The notes below the pieces were generated by a model. It was not told the origin of the DNA. It saw only the letters and a list, made by a program, of their open reading frames with translations, and made no database searches. A program made the position numbers and the translations under genes. This document shows, in pieces, positions 17,263 through 27,045 of a stretch of 64,000 nt of DNA. Position 1 is the stretch's first letter, and each line of letters begins with the position of its first letter. The stretch comes from Flavobacteriaceae bacterium UBA1682. GTDB taxonomy: Bacteria; Bacteroidota; Bacteroidia; Flavobacteriales; Flavobacteriaceae. The stretch lies in assembly GCA_002320285.1 (NCBI GenBank), contig DCKE01000001.1, positions 168,071 through 232,070 on the forward strand. Reading direction: 5' to 3'.

Positions 17263-20178
17263 ATGATAAAGAAATTACTGATAGTGGGATTATTGTTTTC
17301 TGCATTTACGATACAAGCACAATTTAAAACAATTTCCACTAAAGACTCTAACGGCTATGTTTATGAGTCTGTCGAAAATGATCCGTCTCAAACGCGGATC
17401 TACACCTTGAGCAACGGATTAAAAGTTTATCTGGCGCAGAATAAAGATGAGCCGCGTATACAAACTTATGTGCCGGTTCGTACCGGTTCTAACAACGATC
17501 CTGAAGACAATACTGGATTAGCGCATTATCTGGAACACATGTTGTTTAAAGGTACCTCTAAAATGGCATCGAGTAACTGGGAAATGGAAAAAGGGCTTCT
17601 AAAGCAGATTTCGGATTTGTATGAAGCTCATAAGAAAGAAACCGATCCAGCGAAAAAAGTGGCAATTTACAAACAGATCGATCAAGTTTCTAAAGAGGCC
17701 TCAAAATACGCGGTTGCTAATGAGTACGATAAATTAGTAGCTTCTATTGGTGCTACCGGTACCAATGCTCATACTTGGTTTGATGAGACGGTTTATAAAA
17801 ACAACATTCCATCTAACGAATTGGAGAAATGGTTGGTCGTTGAAAATGAGCGTTTCTCAGAGTTGGTGTTGCGTTTGTTCCACACGGAATTAGAGGCGGT
17901 ATACGAGGAGTTTAACCGCGGTCAGGACAATGATTATTGGGCAACTCACGAAGCCATGATGAAATTGTTATTTCCAAAGTCGCATTATGGAACTCAAACG
18001 ACGATTGGAACTTCAGAACATTTGAAAAACCCATCGATGTTGGCGATTCACGATTATTTCCAAAAATACTATGTACCCAATAATATGGCTGTAGTCTTAG
18101 TAGGTGATTTGGAATTTGAACCAACCATTCAATTGGTAGATCGTTATTTGGGTAAAATGAAAAAAGGGGTACAACCGGAGCAATATGTAGCTAAGGAGCC
18201 TGCTTTGACAAAAGTGCAAACCAAAGATATATTTAGTCCATCTTCAGAGCGTATTGAAATTGGCTATAGATTGGGCGGCGCAAATACAAAAGACGCACAA
18301 TACTTGACTTTAATCGATATGTTGCTGAGCAACAGAACTGCGGGTCTGATCGATTTAAATATCAACCAAAAGCAAAAAGCATTGGGGGCACAAAGTTCGC
18401 CAATGATTATGAAGGATTTTTCCGTTCATCAATTGGGGGCTTATCCCAACGAGGGGCAATCACTGGATGAATTAAAGACCCTGTTGATGGGCGAGTTGGA
18501 TAAAATCAAAAAGGGACAATTTGACGAGTGGTTATTAGCTGCGGTGGTTAACGACCTGAAAAAACAAAACATGAAGTCTTTGGAGAGTAATGATGCTTTG
18601 GCTACAGAAATGTACGGCGCTTTTATTCAAGGTAAACCTTGGAATAAGGTAGTATCGGAAATTGATGAATTATCTAAAATCACCAAAGCTGAAATCGTAG
18701 ATTTCGCCAATAAAAATTACAAAGATAATTATGTAGTTGTTTATAAAAAACAAGGGGAAAACAAAGAATTGGTTCGCGTAGAGAATCCGGGTATTACTCC
18801 TATAGATTTAAATCGTGAAAATGAATCGCAATTTTACAAGGATTTTAAAAAAATCCAGGTAAAGGACATCGCACCGGTATTTGTTGATTTTGACAAAGCG
18901 ATTCAAAGAGAAACCATCGGTAAAAAAACACCGTTGGCGTTTATAAAAAACACGACTAATGATTTGTCTACTGTAATGTATATTACTGAGGTAGGATCTA
19001 ATCACGATAATAAGCTGGCTTTAGCCATCAACTATTTGGATTTCTTAGGGACTACGAAATACTCACCGGAAGATATCAAAAAAGAGTTCTATAAACTCGG
19101 AGTGGATTATGGAGTGAGTGCTGGTGAAGATAGAACTTATGTATACGTAAGTGGTTTACAAGAGAACATTCCTGCGGGTATTAAATTGTTTGAGCATTTA
19201 ATTACCAACGCTAAAGCAGATCAGCAGGCATACGATAATTATGTTGAGCAAATCTTAAAAGAGAGAACAGACGCTAAAGCGAGTAAAAGTGGTATTCAAC
19301 GCGCATTAAACAGTTATGTGATGTTTGGAGCTAATAGTAAATTTAGAGACATACTAAGTGAATCAACTCTAAAGTCGATCAAACCAGAAGAATTGGTTAA
19401 TATTATTCATGAGTTTTTTAATTTTGATCAACAAATATTCTATTACGGGACTGATTTAGCAACCACTAAAAAAGCGTTGGTAGCGGACCATAATTTAGGT
19501 CAGGGAAAAACCATCCCAACACCGAAGAAATATGATGAGCCTGCTACAGACGGAACGGTGTATTTTGCTCCTTATGATATGGTACAGGCGGAAATCTCTT
19601 TCCGTGCCAGAGAAGAAAAATTTAATAAGGATAACTTGGTTTCTTCAGGAGTTTTTAATGAATATTTCGGATCAGGATTGTCTTCTATTGTCTTCCAGGA
19701 GATCAGAGAGTCCAAATCATTAGCGTATTCGGCTTATTCTTATTATGCTGATGCTTCCAAAAAGGACAAATACAACTATGTAGTGGCTTATGTGGGAACA
19801 CAGGCAAACAAATTGCCACAAGCTGTTGATGCGATGATGGAATTGATGAATGACATGCCACAGGCAGAAAATCAATTTCAAAATGCTAAGGCATCTGCTT
19901 TAAAGAGATTGTCTACTAAGCGTTACAGCAAGTCCGATATTTTCTTTTATTGGTTGACCCTACAAGAAAAAGGATTTAATTACGATATCAATAAAGACCT
20001 GTATCCGCAAACTCAAAAAATGGAGATGAAGGATTTAGCCGGTTTCTTTAATAAACACGTGAAAGGAAAAAAATTCAACGTCGGATTAATCGGTAAAAAA
20101 GACAATTTGGACTGGGAAGCCGTTAAAAAGTTCGGTAACATCAAAGAATTGACATTAGAAGAATTGTTTGGATACTAA
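17263..20178 (+). CDS. Secreted M16-family zinc metallopeptidase (pitrilysin-like, tandem domains)
   Basis: Encodes 971 aa, comprising two M16 modules in one chain. The signal peptide MIKKLLIVGLLFSAFTIQAQ targets it to the periplasm or beyond. The inverted zinc motif HxxEH is at His88-Glu91-His92 (LAHYLEHMLFKGT), with the third ligand expected in ELEAVYEEFNRG near residue 215. The C-terminal half (about 500-960) repeats the fold without the zinc motif, carrying the substrate-binding arginine/tyrosine region (RESKSLAYSAYSYY). Between HxxEH and the third Glu there is a Lys-rich insertion of about 40 residues (about 108-155). It degrades peptides; natural substrates are unknown. Standalone gene with its own terminator at 20203. 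Confidence 0.96.
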   Translation: MIKKLLIVGLLFSAFTIQAQFKTISTKDSNGYVYESVENDPSQTRIYTLSNGLKVYLAQNKDEPRIQTYVPVRTGSNNDPEDNTGLAHYLEHMLFKGTSKMASSNWEMEKGLLKQISDLYEAHKKETDPAKKVAIYKQIDQVSKEASKYAVANEYDKLVASIGATGTNAHTWFDETVYKNNIPSNELEKWLVVENERFSELVLRLFHTELEAVYEEFNRGQDNDYWATHEAMMKLLFPKSHYGTQTTIGTSEHLKNPSMLAIHDYFQKYYVPNNMAVVLVGDLEFEPTIQLVDRYLGKMKKGVQPEQYVAKEPALTKVQTKDIFSPSSERIEIGYRLGGANTKDAQYLTLIDMLLSNRTAGLIDLNINQKQKALGAQSSPMIMKDFSVHQLGAYPNEGQSLDELKTLLMGELDKIKKGQFDEWLLAAVVNDLKKQNMKSLESNDALATEMYGAFIQGKPWNKVVSEIDELSKITKAEIVDFANKNYKDNYVVVYKKQGENKELVRVENPGITPIDLNRENESQFYKDFKKIQVKDIAPVFVDFDKAIQRETIGKKTPLAFIKNTTNDLSTVMYITEVGSNHDNKLALAINYLDFLGTTKYSPEDIKKEFYKLGVDYGVSAGEDRTYVYVSGLQENIPAGIKLFEHLITNAKADQQAYDNYVEQILKERTDAKASKSGIQRALNSYVMFGANSKFRDILSESTLKSIKPEELVNIIHEFFNFDQQIFYYGTDLATTKKALVADHNLGQGKTIPTPKKYDEPATDGTVYFAPYDMVQAEISFRAREEKFNKDNLVSSGVFNEYFGSGLSSIVFQEIRESKSLAYSAYSYYADASKKDKYNYVVAYVGTQANKLPQAVDAMMELMNDMPQAENQFQNAKASALKRLSTKRYSKSDIFFYWLTLQEKGFNYDINKDLYPQTQKMEMKDLAGFFNKHVKGKKFNVGLIGKKDNLDWEAVKKFGNIKELTLEELFGY

Positions 20179-20202
20179 AATGATCGGAACATCATAATTA
20201 AG

Positions 20203-20236
20203 AAGAGCTGCCCTTGTGGGTGGCTCTTTTTTTTAT
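20203..20236 (+). terminator. Terminator of the M16 peptidase gene
   Basis: A 10-bp GC-rich stem (AGAGCTGCCC with GGGTGGCTCT, loop TTGT) followed by eight T residues, about 25 bp after the stop codon. Confidence 0.9.
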
Positions 20237-20584
20237 AATAAAAGGAATTAATTAAGAATTAGATCAGTGCAGTGCTGACTAAATCATTATGGAAGGCATT
20301 CGAGATAGGGTATGGCATTAAGGTATTTTAAAAACATCAAGGTGTAATATGTTGTTTATTTAAGCCCTCAATTAAAAAAAACCAACAATTTAACGTATGG
20401 ATTTAAGTATGTTTAAAAGCATAAAAATGTTTTTTATTTTTAATCAAAGCGCGTACTTTCGATTTTTCAATAGTAAATTAAATAAAATTGTGATGTATAG
20501 TTTGGTGAAAGACCCATTACTGTTATATTCATTCTGTAAAATGAGAATCATTATGTTATTTAGTTGGAATTAAATTTTATAGAA
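20237..20584. other. AT-rich intergenic stretch, nothing recognised
   Basis: No ORF, tRNA or hairpin stands out. Only the immediate upstream region of the small membrane protein gene (TTG at 20564, ATG at 20585) is functionally assignable. No TANNTTTG box with a good -33 partner was found. Confidence 0.4.
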
Positions 20585-20767
20585 ATGAGTATTTGGTTTT
20601 GGCAATTGTTTTTAGTGGTTATGTTTTTTTTGGTTGTTTACAGTCTGTACAAACTGATCAGGGCTGACGAGCCCATTGGAAAGAAAATCATTTGGTGTTT
20701 GATCATCTTATTTCTCCCGGTTTTTGGTGGAGCTTTTTATTTGTTCATGCATAAAAAGCTTAAATAG
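20585..20767 (+). CDS. Small membrane protein of the PLDc_N type
   Basis: Encodes 60 aa from the ATG at 20585 (an in-frame TTG at 20564 would add 7 residues). Two transmembrane helices are evident: residues about 4-22 (WFWQLFLVVMFFLVVYSLY) and about 35-54 (IIWCLIILFLPVFGGAFYLF). The loop RADEPIGKKIIW and the LPVFGGAFYLF helix match the phospholipase D-nuclease N-terminal (PLDc_N) family, which is found fused to cardiolipin synthases or alone as here. Function of stand-alone members is unknown. Isolated gene; no obvious operon partner. The call rests on motif resemblance. Confidence 0.75.
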   Translation: MSIWFWQLFLVVMFFLVVYSLYKLIRADEPIGKKIIWCLIILFLPVFGGAFYLFMHKKLK

Positions 20768-20955
20768 GTGTATAAGTGCCTTTCCTGTGTTTTATAGGCG
20801 AATGATGATCGAACAACACTAATTTTAAGGGCTTTAAAAAGATTCTTTATGATAGTACAATGCTGGTGATTGAACTGTGAGATAAGGAAGGTAAACTTAA
20901 ATTTTTATATGATTATAGCGATACCATATAAGTTTGGACATCTAGAGGAATAAAA

Positions 20956-20988
20956 CAAAAGACCAGGTATACTGGTCTTTTGCTTTTT
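20956..20988. terminator. Bidirectional terminator between convergent genes
   Basis: A perfect 11-bp stem (CAAAAGACCAG, 20956-20966, with CTGGTCTTTTG, 20972-20982, loop GTATA). T-runs follow on both strands. It ends the minus-strand DsbA-like gene and any plus-strand transcript. Confidence 0.85.
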
Positions 20989-21021
20989 AATCGATTGTAT
21001 TTGTGATTTTAGATAAAAAAC

Positions 21022-21657
21022 CTAATTCTCCTTATAGATTTCTCTAAGTGTTTCCAAAAAGTAATCCTTGGATTGGGCTCCTTTAAGCGCGTATTTCTGG
21101 TTTACGATAAAGAAGGGTACGGAATTCACTCCGATGCTTCTAGCCATCGCCTCATCCTCTTCTACGGCACGGGTGTAGGCGTCTGTATTCAAGATCTCGC
21201 GAACCTTGTCTGCTTCCAATCCGGCTTGAGTACCTATTTTAACCAATTCTTCGACATCGTCTATATTGATGGCATTGGAAAAATGCGCCTGAAACAAAGC
21301 TTCTTCCACTTCGTTTTGCAAACCTTTGGATTGCGCGTAATAAGACAATTGATGTGCCTTAAAACTGTTGGCGGTAATCGATTGTTCTAAATCCATAACC
21401 AAACCTTCTGCTTGAGCCATTTGAGTGACCTGTGCAAACATCTGATCAACTTGCTCCAGCGGCATACCCTTTTGTTGCGCCAAATATTCTTTGGTACTAA
21501 CGGTTAAATCCGTTTTTATAGTCGGATCGAGTTCAAAGGCTTTCCAGTTAATCGTCACCTCACCACCGTGTTCAAACTCTGCAATAGCTTGCTCTAACCT
21601 CGTTTTGCCGATATAACAAAACGGGCAACGTATATCACTCCAAATATCTATAGTCAT
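21022..21657 (-). CDS. DsbA/FrnE-family oxidoreductase
   Basis: Encodes 211 aa. A thioredoxin-fold protein with the active-site pair Cys11-Cys14 in SDIRCPFCYIGK, the cis-Pro loop SVNSVPFFIVN style segment (GVNSVPFFIVNQ) and a helical insertion between them, as in the FrnE/2-hydroxychromene-2-carboxylate isomerase-related group. No signal peptide, so it acts in the cytoplasm, unlike true DsbA. FrnE homologues are linked to oxidative-stress protection and disulphide isomerase activity; substrate here is unknown. It is separated from mfd by a 160-bp gap containing short repeats and stands as its own unit. Confidence 0.93.
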   Translation of the reverse strand: MTIDIWSDIRCPFCYIGKTRLEQAIAEFEHGGEVTINWKAFELDPTIKTDLTVSTKEYLAQQKGMPLEQVDQMFAQVTQMAQAEGLVMDLEQSITANSFKAHQLSYYAQSKGLQNEVEEALFQAHFSNAINIDDVEELVKIGTQAGLEADKVREILNTDAYTRAVEEDEAMARSIGVNSVPFFIVNQKYALKGAQSKDYFLETLREIYKEN

Positions 21658-21670
21658 TTTTTATTTATTT

Positions 21671-21812
21671 GCTTATCGGCCTATTCGTGAATCGGCCTAT
21701 TACTGATTATAAGTAAAGATAGAAAGAAAAAATTAAAATTTCTAAGAATCAAAACGAATTTGCCTACTGATCCAGGCGAACTGACGAATGGGCACATCGG
21801 CACATCGGCCTC
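21671..21812. repeat. Short degenerate repeats between the DsbA-like gene and mfd
   Basis: ATCGGCCTATT occurs twice with a 16-nt period (21675-21685 and 21691-21701, CGTGA between). CACATCGG is repeated in tandem at 21793-21808. Similar words (GAATCGGCAAAT, TCGTGAGTCG) recur in the gaps near 40773-40890 and 63908-63950, suggesting one low-complexity family. Confidence 0.55.
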
Positions 21813-21819
21813 AAAAAAA

Positions 21820-24800
21820 TTAAATCAATTGAATCAGTTCCAGCGCTTTATTGACACTTTTGACATTTTCAAAAGTCAGTAATAATCGCAAGCCGTTTTT
21901 GGTCTCTTTTTCCTTCATCTTGCAGATATTTCCATGTTGCTGTACAAACAGTAAAACCTTTCTAAAACGCGGTGATTGGTAATAATCCGATTGTTGATTG
22001 CCCAAAAAGTAACCGACCATTTTTCCGTGTTTTAATACTAATTTTTCGATACCGGCATTGGCGGCAAACCACTTGATGCGCAAACTATTTAACAGTGCCA
22101 CGGCTTCTTTGGGTAAGGCTCCAAAGCGGTCAATCAGTTTTTGTTCGTAGGCCAATAATTCCGTTTCGTCTTTGACATTACTCAACTCGTTATACAAGTT
22201 CAAACGTTCTGATACGCTATTGACATAATTATCGGGAAAGAGTATTTCGAAATCCGTATCGATTTGGGTTTCCTTGACAAAGGTTTTGGTTTCGATATTA
22301 TTTTCGTCAGCATATAGATCTTTGAATTCGTTTTCCTTTAATTCATCGATGGCCTCGTTCATGATTTTCTGATAGGTTTCAAAACCGATTTCATTGATAA
22401 AGCCACTTTGCTCCCCACCGAGTATATCACCGGCACCGCGAATTTCCAAATCTTTCATCGCGATATTAAAACCGCTACCCAATTCGCTGAATTGTTCGAG
22501 GGCTTGAATTCGCTTGCGCGCTTCTTCGGTCATCGCCGAATAGGGGGGGCAGATAAAATAACAAAAAGCTTTTTTGTTACTTCGCCCAACGCGTCCTCGC
22601 ATTTGATGCAAGTCGGACAGCCCAAAGTTATTGGCATTATTGATTAAGATTGTATTGGCGTTGGGTACATCTAAGCCGCTTTCGATGATGGTAGTAGCGA
22701 CCAACACATCGAAATCGCCGTCCATAAACGCCAACATCAGTTCTTCGAGTTTTTTTCCTTCCATCTGACCGTGACCGATACCCACGCGGGCATTGGGAAC
22801 CAAACGTTGAATCATACCGGCAACCTCTTTGATGTTTTCAATGCGGTTGTTGATAAAGTAAACCTGACCACCGCGTTCCACTTCATAAGCAATAGCATCG
22901 CGAATGACCTCTTCATTAAAACCGACTACATGGGTGTCTATCGGATAACGATTGGGCGGTGGTGTGGTAATTACCGATAAATCTCGTGCCGCCATCAACG
23001 AAAACTGTAAGGTTCTCGGTATAGGCGTAGCTGTTAAAGTTAGGGTATCCACATTTTGTGCGATAGTCTTTAACTTGTCTTTTACCGCAACACCAAATTT
23101 TTGCTCTTCATCGATGATTAAGAGCCCCAAGTCTTTAAAAACAACGTTTTTACTGACCAATTGATGTGTTCCGATTAAGATATCTAAACGTCCTTCACTT
23201 AAATCCTTGAGGGTTTCGCTTTTTTGTTTGGCCGTGCGAAAACGGTTGATATAATTAACCGTTACCGGCATGTCTTTAAGACGTTCGGTAAAGGTTTTAT
23301 AATGTTGAAATGCCAATATAGTAGTAGGCACAAGTATAGCAACTTGCTTTCCGTTATCCACTGCTTTAAATGCCGCACGGATGGCTACCTCTGTTTTTCC
23401 AAATCCGACGTCACCACAAACCAAGCGGTCCATAGGGCGTTCGCTCTCCATGTCGTTTTTAACGTCTTGAGTAGCGGTAATCTGATCGGGCGTATCTTCG
23501 TATATAAACGAACTCTCTAATTCCGCCTGTAAATAACTATCGGGCTGGTATTGAAACCCTTTTTCCAAACGGCGTTTGGCATAGAGTTGAATCAAGTTAA
23601 ACGCTATGTGTTTAACCCGTGCTTTGGTCTTTTGTTTTAAGGTTTTCCATGCACTAGAACCCAATTTATATATTTTGGGTGCCGTACCGTCCTTGCCGTT
23701 GTACTTGGATATTTTGTGTAAGGAGTGTATGCTGACATAAACGATATCGTTATCGGCATAGACTAACTTAATCGCTTCTTGCATTTTGCCTTCCACATCA
23801 ATTTTTTGCAAACCTCCGAATTTTCCAATACCGTGGTCAATATGTGTTACATAGTCACCTACGGCTAAAGTCGTCAGTTCCTTTAAAGTGATGGTTTGCT
23901 TCTTGGAGTATCCGTTTTTAATTGAAAACTTGTGATAACGCTCAAAAATCTGATGATCAGTATAACAAACGATCTGGTTCTCTTCATCGATAAAACCTTG
24001 GTATAGCGGAAATACAACCGTCTTAAATTGCTTAACGGCAACTTCGTTATTTTGGTCTTTTAGACTTTCAAAGATCTCGTGAAACCGCTTTGCCTGGCCG
24101 TCGTTGGCGCAGTATAAATAATTTTTGTAACCGTCGTCAGCACGGTCGTTTAGATCTCTGGCCAACAATTCAAACTGTTTGTTAAACGAAGGCTGAGGTA
24201 AGATGTGGAAATCGATTACCGTATCGGCTTCGAAATACGATTGTTGAGCCAATTCTACATAGGTAAAAGTCTCTACGCGTTGTAGAAAGGTGCTACTGTC
24301 TAAAAACAGATCACTGGGTACCTGATGTTTGATGTCTTTAGACAAGGTGTCAAAAACCGTGACGGCTTTGTTAAACGACTTGTCTAATTGGCTAGCGACC
24401 ATAGCGGTATTTTGGGAAAAAACAACTGTTTTCTCCGAAATATAGTCCAAGAAACTCTCGCGATGCTCTTGTGAAAATTTGTTTTCCACATTGGGAATAA
24501 TCGAAATTTTCTTTTGTTTCTCTATAGATAGTTGGGTTTCGACATCAAATGAACGGATGCTGTCGACTTCATTACCGAAAAACTCGATGCGGTATGGGTG
24601 ATCATTTGAAAAAGAGAAGACATCGATAATTCCTCCACGTACCGAAAATTCTCCGGGTTCGGCGACAAAATCCACACGTTTAAAATGGTATTCAAATAAA
24701 ACTTCATTGATGAAATCAATCGAGATTTGATCGCCCATGGCCAGTTTTAAAGTGTTTTTATCCAATACTTTTTTGGTAACCACTTTTTCGAATAACGCAT

Positions 24801-25167
24801 CGGCATAAGAAACAATAATTGCGGGTTTCTTACGCGAATTGATGCGATTCAGTACTTCTGCGCGCAATAAAATATTGGCGTTGTCGGTTTCTTCAATTTG
24901 ATAGGGACGTCGGTAAGATCCGGGATAAAAAAGCACATCCTCCTTATTGATGAGGTTTTCCAAATCATTGAGGTAATAGGCGGCCTCCTCCTTGTCCTGA
25001 AAGAGCAATAAAAAGGGATGTTCCGATTTTTTGAAGGCACCTTGTATCAGAAAAGATAAAGATGATCCGATCAGTCCTTTTGCGTGAATCTTTTGTCCTC
25101 TTTGCGTTAATGCTTCAGCGAGTTGATTGGTTTTGCTCGCTTCTCGGTATAAAGTTTTAAGATCCAT
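21820..25167 (-). CDS. mfd: Transcription-repair coupling factor
   Basis: Encodes 1115 aa. Mfd displaces RNA polymerase stalled at DNA damage and recruits UvrA. Domains in order: UvrB-like N-terminal module (about 1-330; GEFSVRGGIIDVFSF), RNA-polymerase-interacting CarD-like domain (about 435-505; LAVGDYVTHIDHGIGKFGGL), SF2 translocase with Walker A GDVGFGKTEVAIRAA (about 580), DEEQ box LLIIDEEQKFGV (about 684) and motif VI (HQMRGRVGRS, about 850), then the C-terminal TRCF domain (about 960-1090). Length is typical for Bacteroidota. Six bp separate it from the upstream lipoprotein gene, so they are co-transcribed. Works with UvrC encoded in the same window. Confidence 0.98.
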   Translation of the reverse strand: MDLKTLYREASKTNQLAEALTQRGQKIHAKGLIGSSLSFLIQGAFKKSEHPFLLLFQDKEEAAYYLNDLENLINKEDVLFYPGSYRRPYQIEETDNANILLRAEVLNRINSRKKPAIIVSYADALFEKVVTKKVLDKNTLKLAMGDQISIDFINEVLFEYHFKRVDFVAEPGEFSVRGGIIDVFSFSNDHPYRIEFFGNEVDSIRSFDVETQLSIEKQKKISIIPNVENKFSQEHRESFLDYISEKTVVFSQNTAMVASQLDKSFNKAVTVFDTLSKDIKHQVPSDLFLDSSTFLQRVETFTYVELAQQSYFEADTVIDFHILPQPSFNKQFELLARDLNDRADDGYKNYLYCANDGQAKRFHEIFESLKDQNNEVAVKQFKTVVFPLYQGFIDEENQIVCYTDHQIFERYHKFSIKNGYSKKQTITLKELTTLAVGDYVTHIDHGIGKFGGLQKIDVEGKMQEAIKLVYADNDIVYVSIHSLHKISKYNGKDGTAPKIYKLGSSAWKTLKQKTKARVKHIAFNLIQLYAKRRLEKGFQYQPDSYLQAELESSFIYEDTPDQITATQDVKNDMESERPMDRLVCGDVGFGKTEVAIRAAFKAVDNGKQVAILVPTTILAFQHYKTFTERLKDMPVTVNYINRFRTAKQKSETLKDLSEGRLDILIGTHQLVSKNVVFKDLGLLIIDEEQKFGVAVKDKLKTIAQNVDTLTLTATPIPRTLQFSLMAARDLSVITTPPPNRYPIDTHVVGFNEEVIRDAIAYEVERGGQVYFINNRIENIKEVAGMIQRLVPNARVGIGHGQMEGKKLEELMLAFMDGDFDVLVATTIIESGLDVPNANTILINNANNFGLSDLHQMRGRVGRSNKKAFCYFICPPYSAMTEEARKRIQALEQFSELGSGFNIAMKDLEIRGAGDILGGEQSGFINEIGFETYQKIMNEAIDELKENEFKDLYADENNIETKTFVKETQIDTDFEILFPDNYVNSVSERLNLYNELSNVKDETELLAYEQKLIDRFGALPKEAVALLNSLRIKWFAANAGIEKLVLKHGKMVGYFLGNQQSDYYQSPRFRKVLLFVQQHGNICKMKEKETKNGLRLLLTFENVKSVNKALELIQLI

Positions 25168-25173
25168 TCGCTA

Positions 25174-25758
25174 TTAATTTTCGATAAGGGTAGGGTTGGC
25201 AAGTCTTAGAGTATCTAATGCTTTTAACATTTCAGCTTCCCCAACTTCTTTTGGTATTGATTTTTTCACTACAACTTCTTCCATCTGATTGACTAACGAC
25301 ATTAGTGCGCTATTGATTTGAGGAATCAACCACAGAATCTTTTTTTCTGGAATTTTGTCTAGGGAGATATACATTTCTAAATTGCTCAAATGAGTATTTA
25401 AAACGGTAATTCTACTTTTAATATCTGGACGATTAAGGTTTGGCGGTATCTCGTTAAAAAGATTAAGCGATGAGATGCTCAGCTGTTCAGATTTTTTTTG
25501 AAAAGCACTGATAGAGGATATGGGCTTGATGCTGATATCATTTTTAAACGTGCTCCAAGCTTTCCAGTCAGCCAGTTCTGCTTGTAAACCACTAGATTGG
25601 TAGGGAATTTTGAAATTCCAAGTTTTTGTGAGTATACTGAATACAGAATCGGTTTGTTTTTGAGCCTTCAGCTGATTTTCCTGTTGCAGACTATCCACTT
25701 TCTTGCATGAAGTGAATAAACTGATAAACAGTATTCCGATAAGCAAAAAATGCCTCAT
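25174..25758 (-). CDS. Lipoprotein of unknown function, upstream of mfd
   Basis: Encodes 194 aa. Lipoprotein signal MRHFLLIGILFISLFTSC with lipobox Cys18. The mature part is mostly alpha-helical (ELADWKAWSTFKNDIS..., NEIPPNLNRPDIKSRITVL) with no enzyme motif; it looks like a helical bundle of four or more helices. I do not recognise a named family with certainty. It is first in a two-gene unit with mfd (6 bp gap), an arrangement more likely to reflect shared transcription than shared function. Confidence 0.82.
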   Translation of the reverse strand: MRHFLLIGILFISLFTSCKKVDSLQQENQLKAQKQTDSVFSILTKTWNFKIPYQSSGLQAELADWKAWSTFKNDISIKPISSISAFQKKSEQLSISSLNLFNEIPPNLNRPDIKSRITVLNTHLSNLEMYISLDKIPEKKILWLIPQINSALMSLVNQMEEVVVKKSIPKEVGEAEMLKALDTLRLANPTLIEN

Positions 25759-26026
25759 AGTTAATTTTATTTAAGCAACAAATTTACGAATGTTATGTCG
25801 AATTTTTAGACTATTAAATCAGAAAGCAGTAGAAACGTTTGATATTTGACTTTGGATTTTTAATTTATAGTACACTTAGGGGATCGGTCTAGTGTAATAC
25901 GGCCGAAAATGGGGTGGTTTTTGGTTGCGTTTGCAGTTCGTGGGAATTCAAATAATTGTTGCATTGGCAAATCGTTAAATGATTGAATCTTCAACTGATA
26001 TTTCTTCCAAATTACCTTGAATTAAG

Positions 26027-26034
26027 TATATTTG
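26027..26034 (+). promoter_or_regulatory. -7 element upstream of threonine dehydrogenase
   Basis: TATATTTG, an exact consensus match, 20 bp before the start codon. The -33 side is weak (TTTC at 26001-26004, 22 nt spacing). Confidence 0.5.
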
Positions 26035-26053
26035 TCAATTAAAATATCGCACA

Positions 26054-27007
26054 ATGAGCACTAAAATTTTAATTATTGGAGCCTGTGGTCAAATCGGTTC
26101 AGAATTGACTATAAAACTCCGTGAAATATATGGCAATGATAATGTTGTTGCTTCAGACATTCGTGAGGGGAAACCCGAATTAATGGCTACTGGTCCTTTT
26201 GAAGTAGTCAATGCTATGGAGTTTGATCAGGTAGCGAATGCAGTGGAGAAACACCAAATAGACGAAGTATATTTAATGGCCGCTATGTTATCCGCTACGG
26301 CCGAAAAGAATCCGGCTTTAGCATGGGACTTAAATATGAATTCTTTGTTTCACGTACTTAATTTGGCAAAAGAGGGAAAAATTAAAAAAATATTTTGGCC
26401 ATCAAGTATTGCGGTATTTGGACCAACAACTCCAAGGGTTAATACCCCACAATATACGGTTATGGAACCATCAACGGTATATGGTATATCCAAACAGACT
26501 GGTGAGCGTTGGTGTGAATACTACCACGCTAAATTTGGCGTAGATGTTAGAAGTATTCGTTATCCAGGTTTGATTTCTTGGACTACACCTCCCGGTGGTG
26601 GTACAACAGACTATGCAGTGGATATCTATTACAAAGCTTTGGAAGATAAAAAATACACTTGTTTCCTGTCAGAGAATACAGCCTTACCGATGATGTATAT
26701 GGATGATGCATTAGCTGCTACGGTGGCTATCATGCAAGCTCCTGCTGACGATGTGAAAATTCGTTCTTCTTATAACTTAGGAGGAATTTCTTTTACTCCG
26801 GCAGAAATTGCGGCAGAAATTAAAACGCATATTCCCGAATTTACAGTTGATTATGCTCCAGATTTCCGACAAGCTATTGCCGATAGCTGGCCAGCGAGTA
26901 TCGATGATACGGCTGCTCAAAAAGATTGGAATTGGAAACACCAGTATGATCTTAAAAGCATGACTCAGGTGATGCTGGATAACTTAGCTGTTAGCTTGAG
27001 TAAATAA
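26054..27007 (+). CDS. L-threonine 3-dehydrogenase, short-chain (GalE-like) type
   Basis: Encodes 317 aa. An extended-SDR protein: NAD-binding GACGQIG (residues 9-15), catalytic Tyr143 and Lys147 in TVYGISKQ, and Ser near PSSIAVFGP (about 117). The sequence pattern (LNMNSLFHVL, RYPGLISWTTPPGGGTTDYAV, MMYMDDALAAT) is that of the UDP-galactose-epimerase-like threonine dehydrogenases described from Flavobacterium frigidimaris, which oxidise L-threonine to 2-amino-3-ketobutyrate with NAD+. It lacks the zinc sites of the medium-chain E. coli Tdh. No 2-amino-3-ketobutyrate CoA ligase is adjacent. Single-gene unit with a hairpin at 27046. Confidence 0.9.
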   Translation: MSTKILIIGACGQIGSELTIKLREIYGNDNVVASDIREGKPELMATGPFEVVNAMEFDQVANAVEKHQIDEVYLMAAMLSATAEKNPALAWDLNMNSLFHVLNLAKEGKIKKIFWPSSIAVFGPTTPRVNTPQYTVMEPSTVYGISKQTGERWCEYYHAKFGVDVRSIRYPGLISWTTPPGGGTTDYAVDIYYKALEDKKYTCFLSENTALPMMYMDDALAATVAIMQAPADDVKIRSSYNLGGISFTPAEIAAEIKTHIPEFTVDYAPDFRQAIADSWPASIDDTAAQKDWNWKHQYDLKSMTQVMLDNLAVSLSK

Positions 27008-27045
27008 GCTGTGACAATTTAAAACAACAAAAGATAAAAATCAAC

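Noticed and set aside
16945..17339. Two overlapping minus-strand frames (66 and 71 aa) before the M16 gene
   Set aside because: No recognisable product, different frames, one overlaps a terminator stem and the other the M16 start. May be decayed DNA but cannot be supported as a gene.
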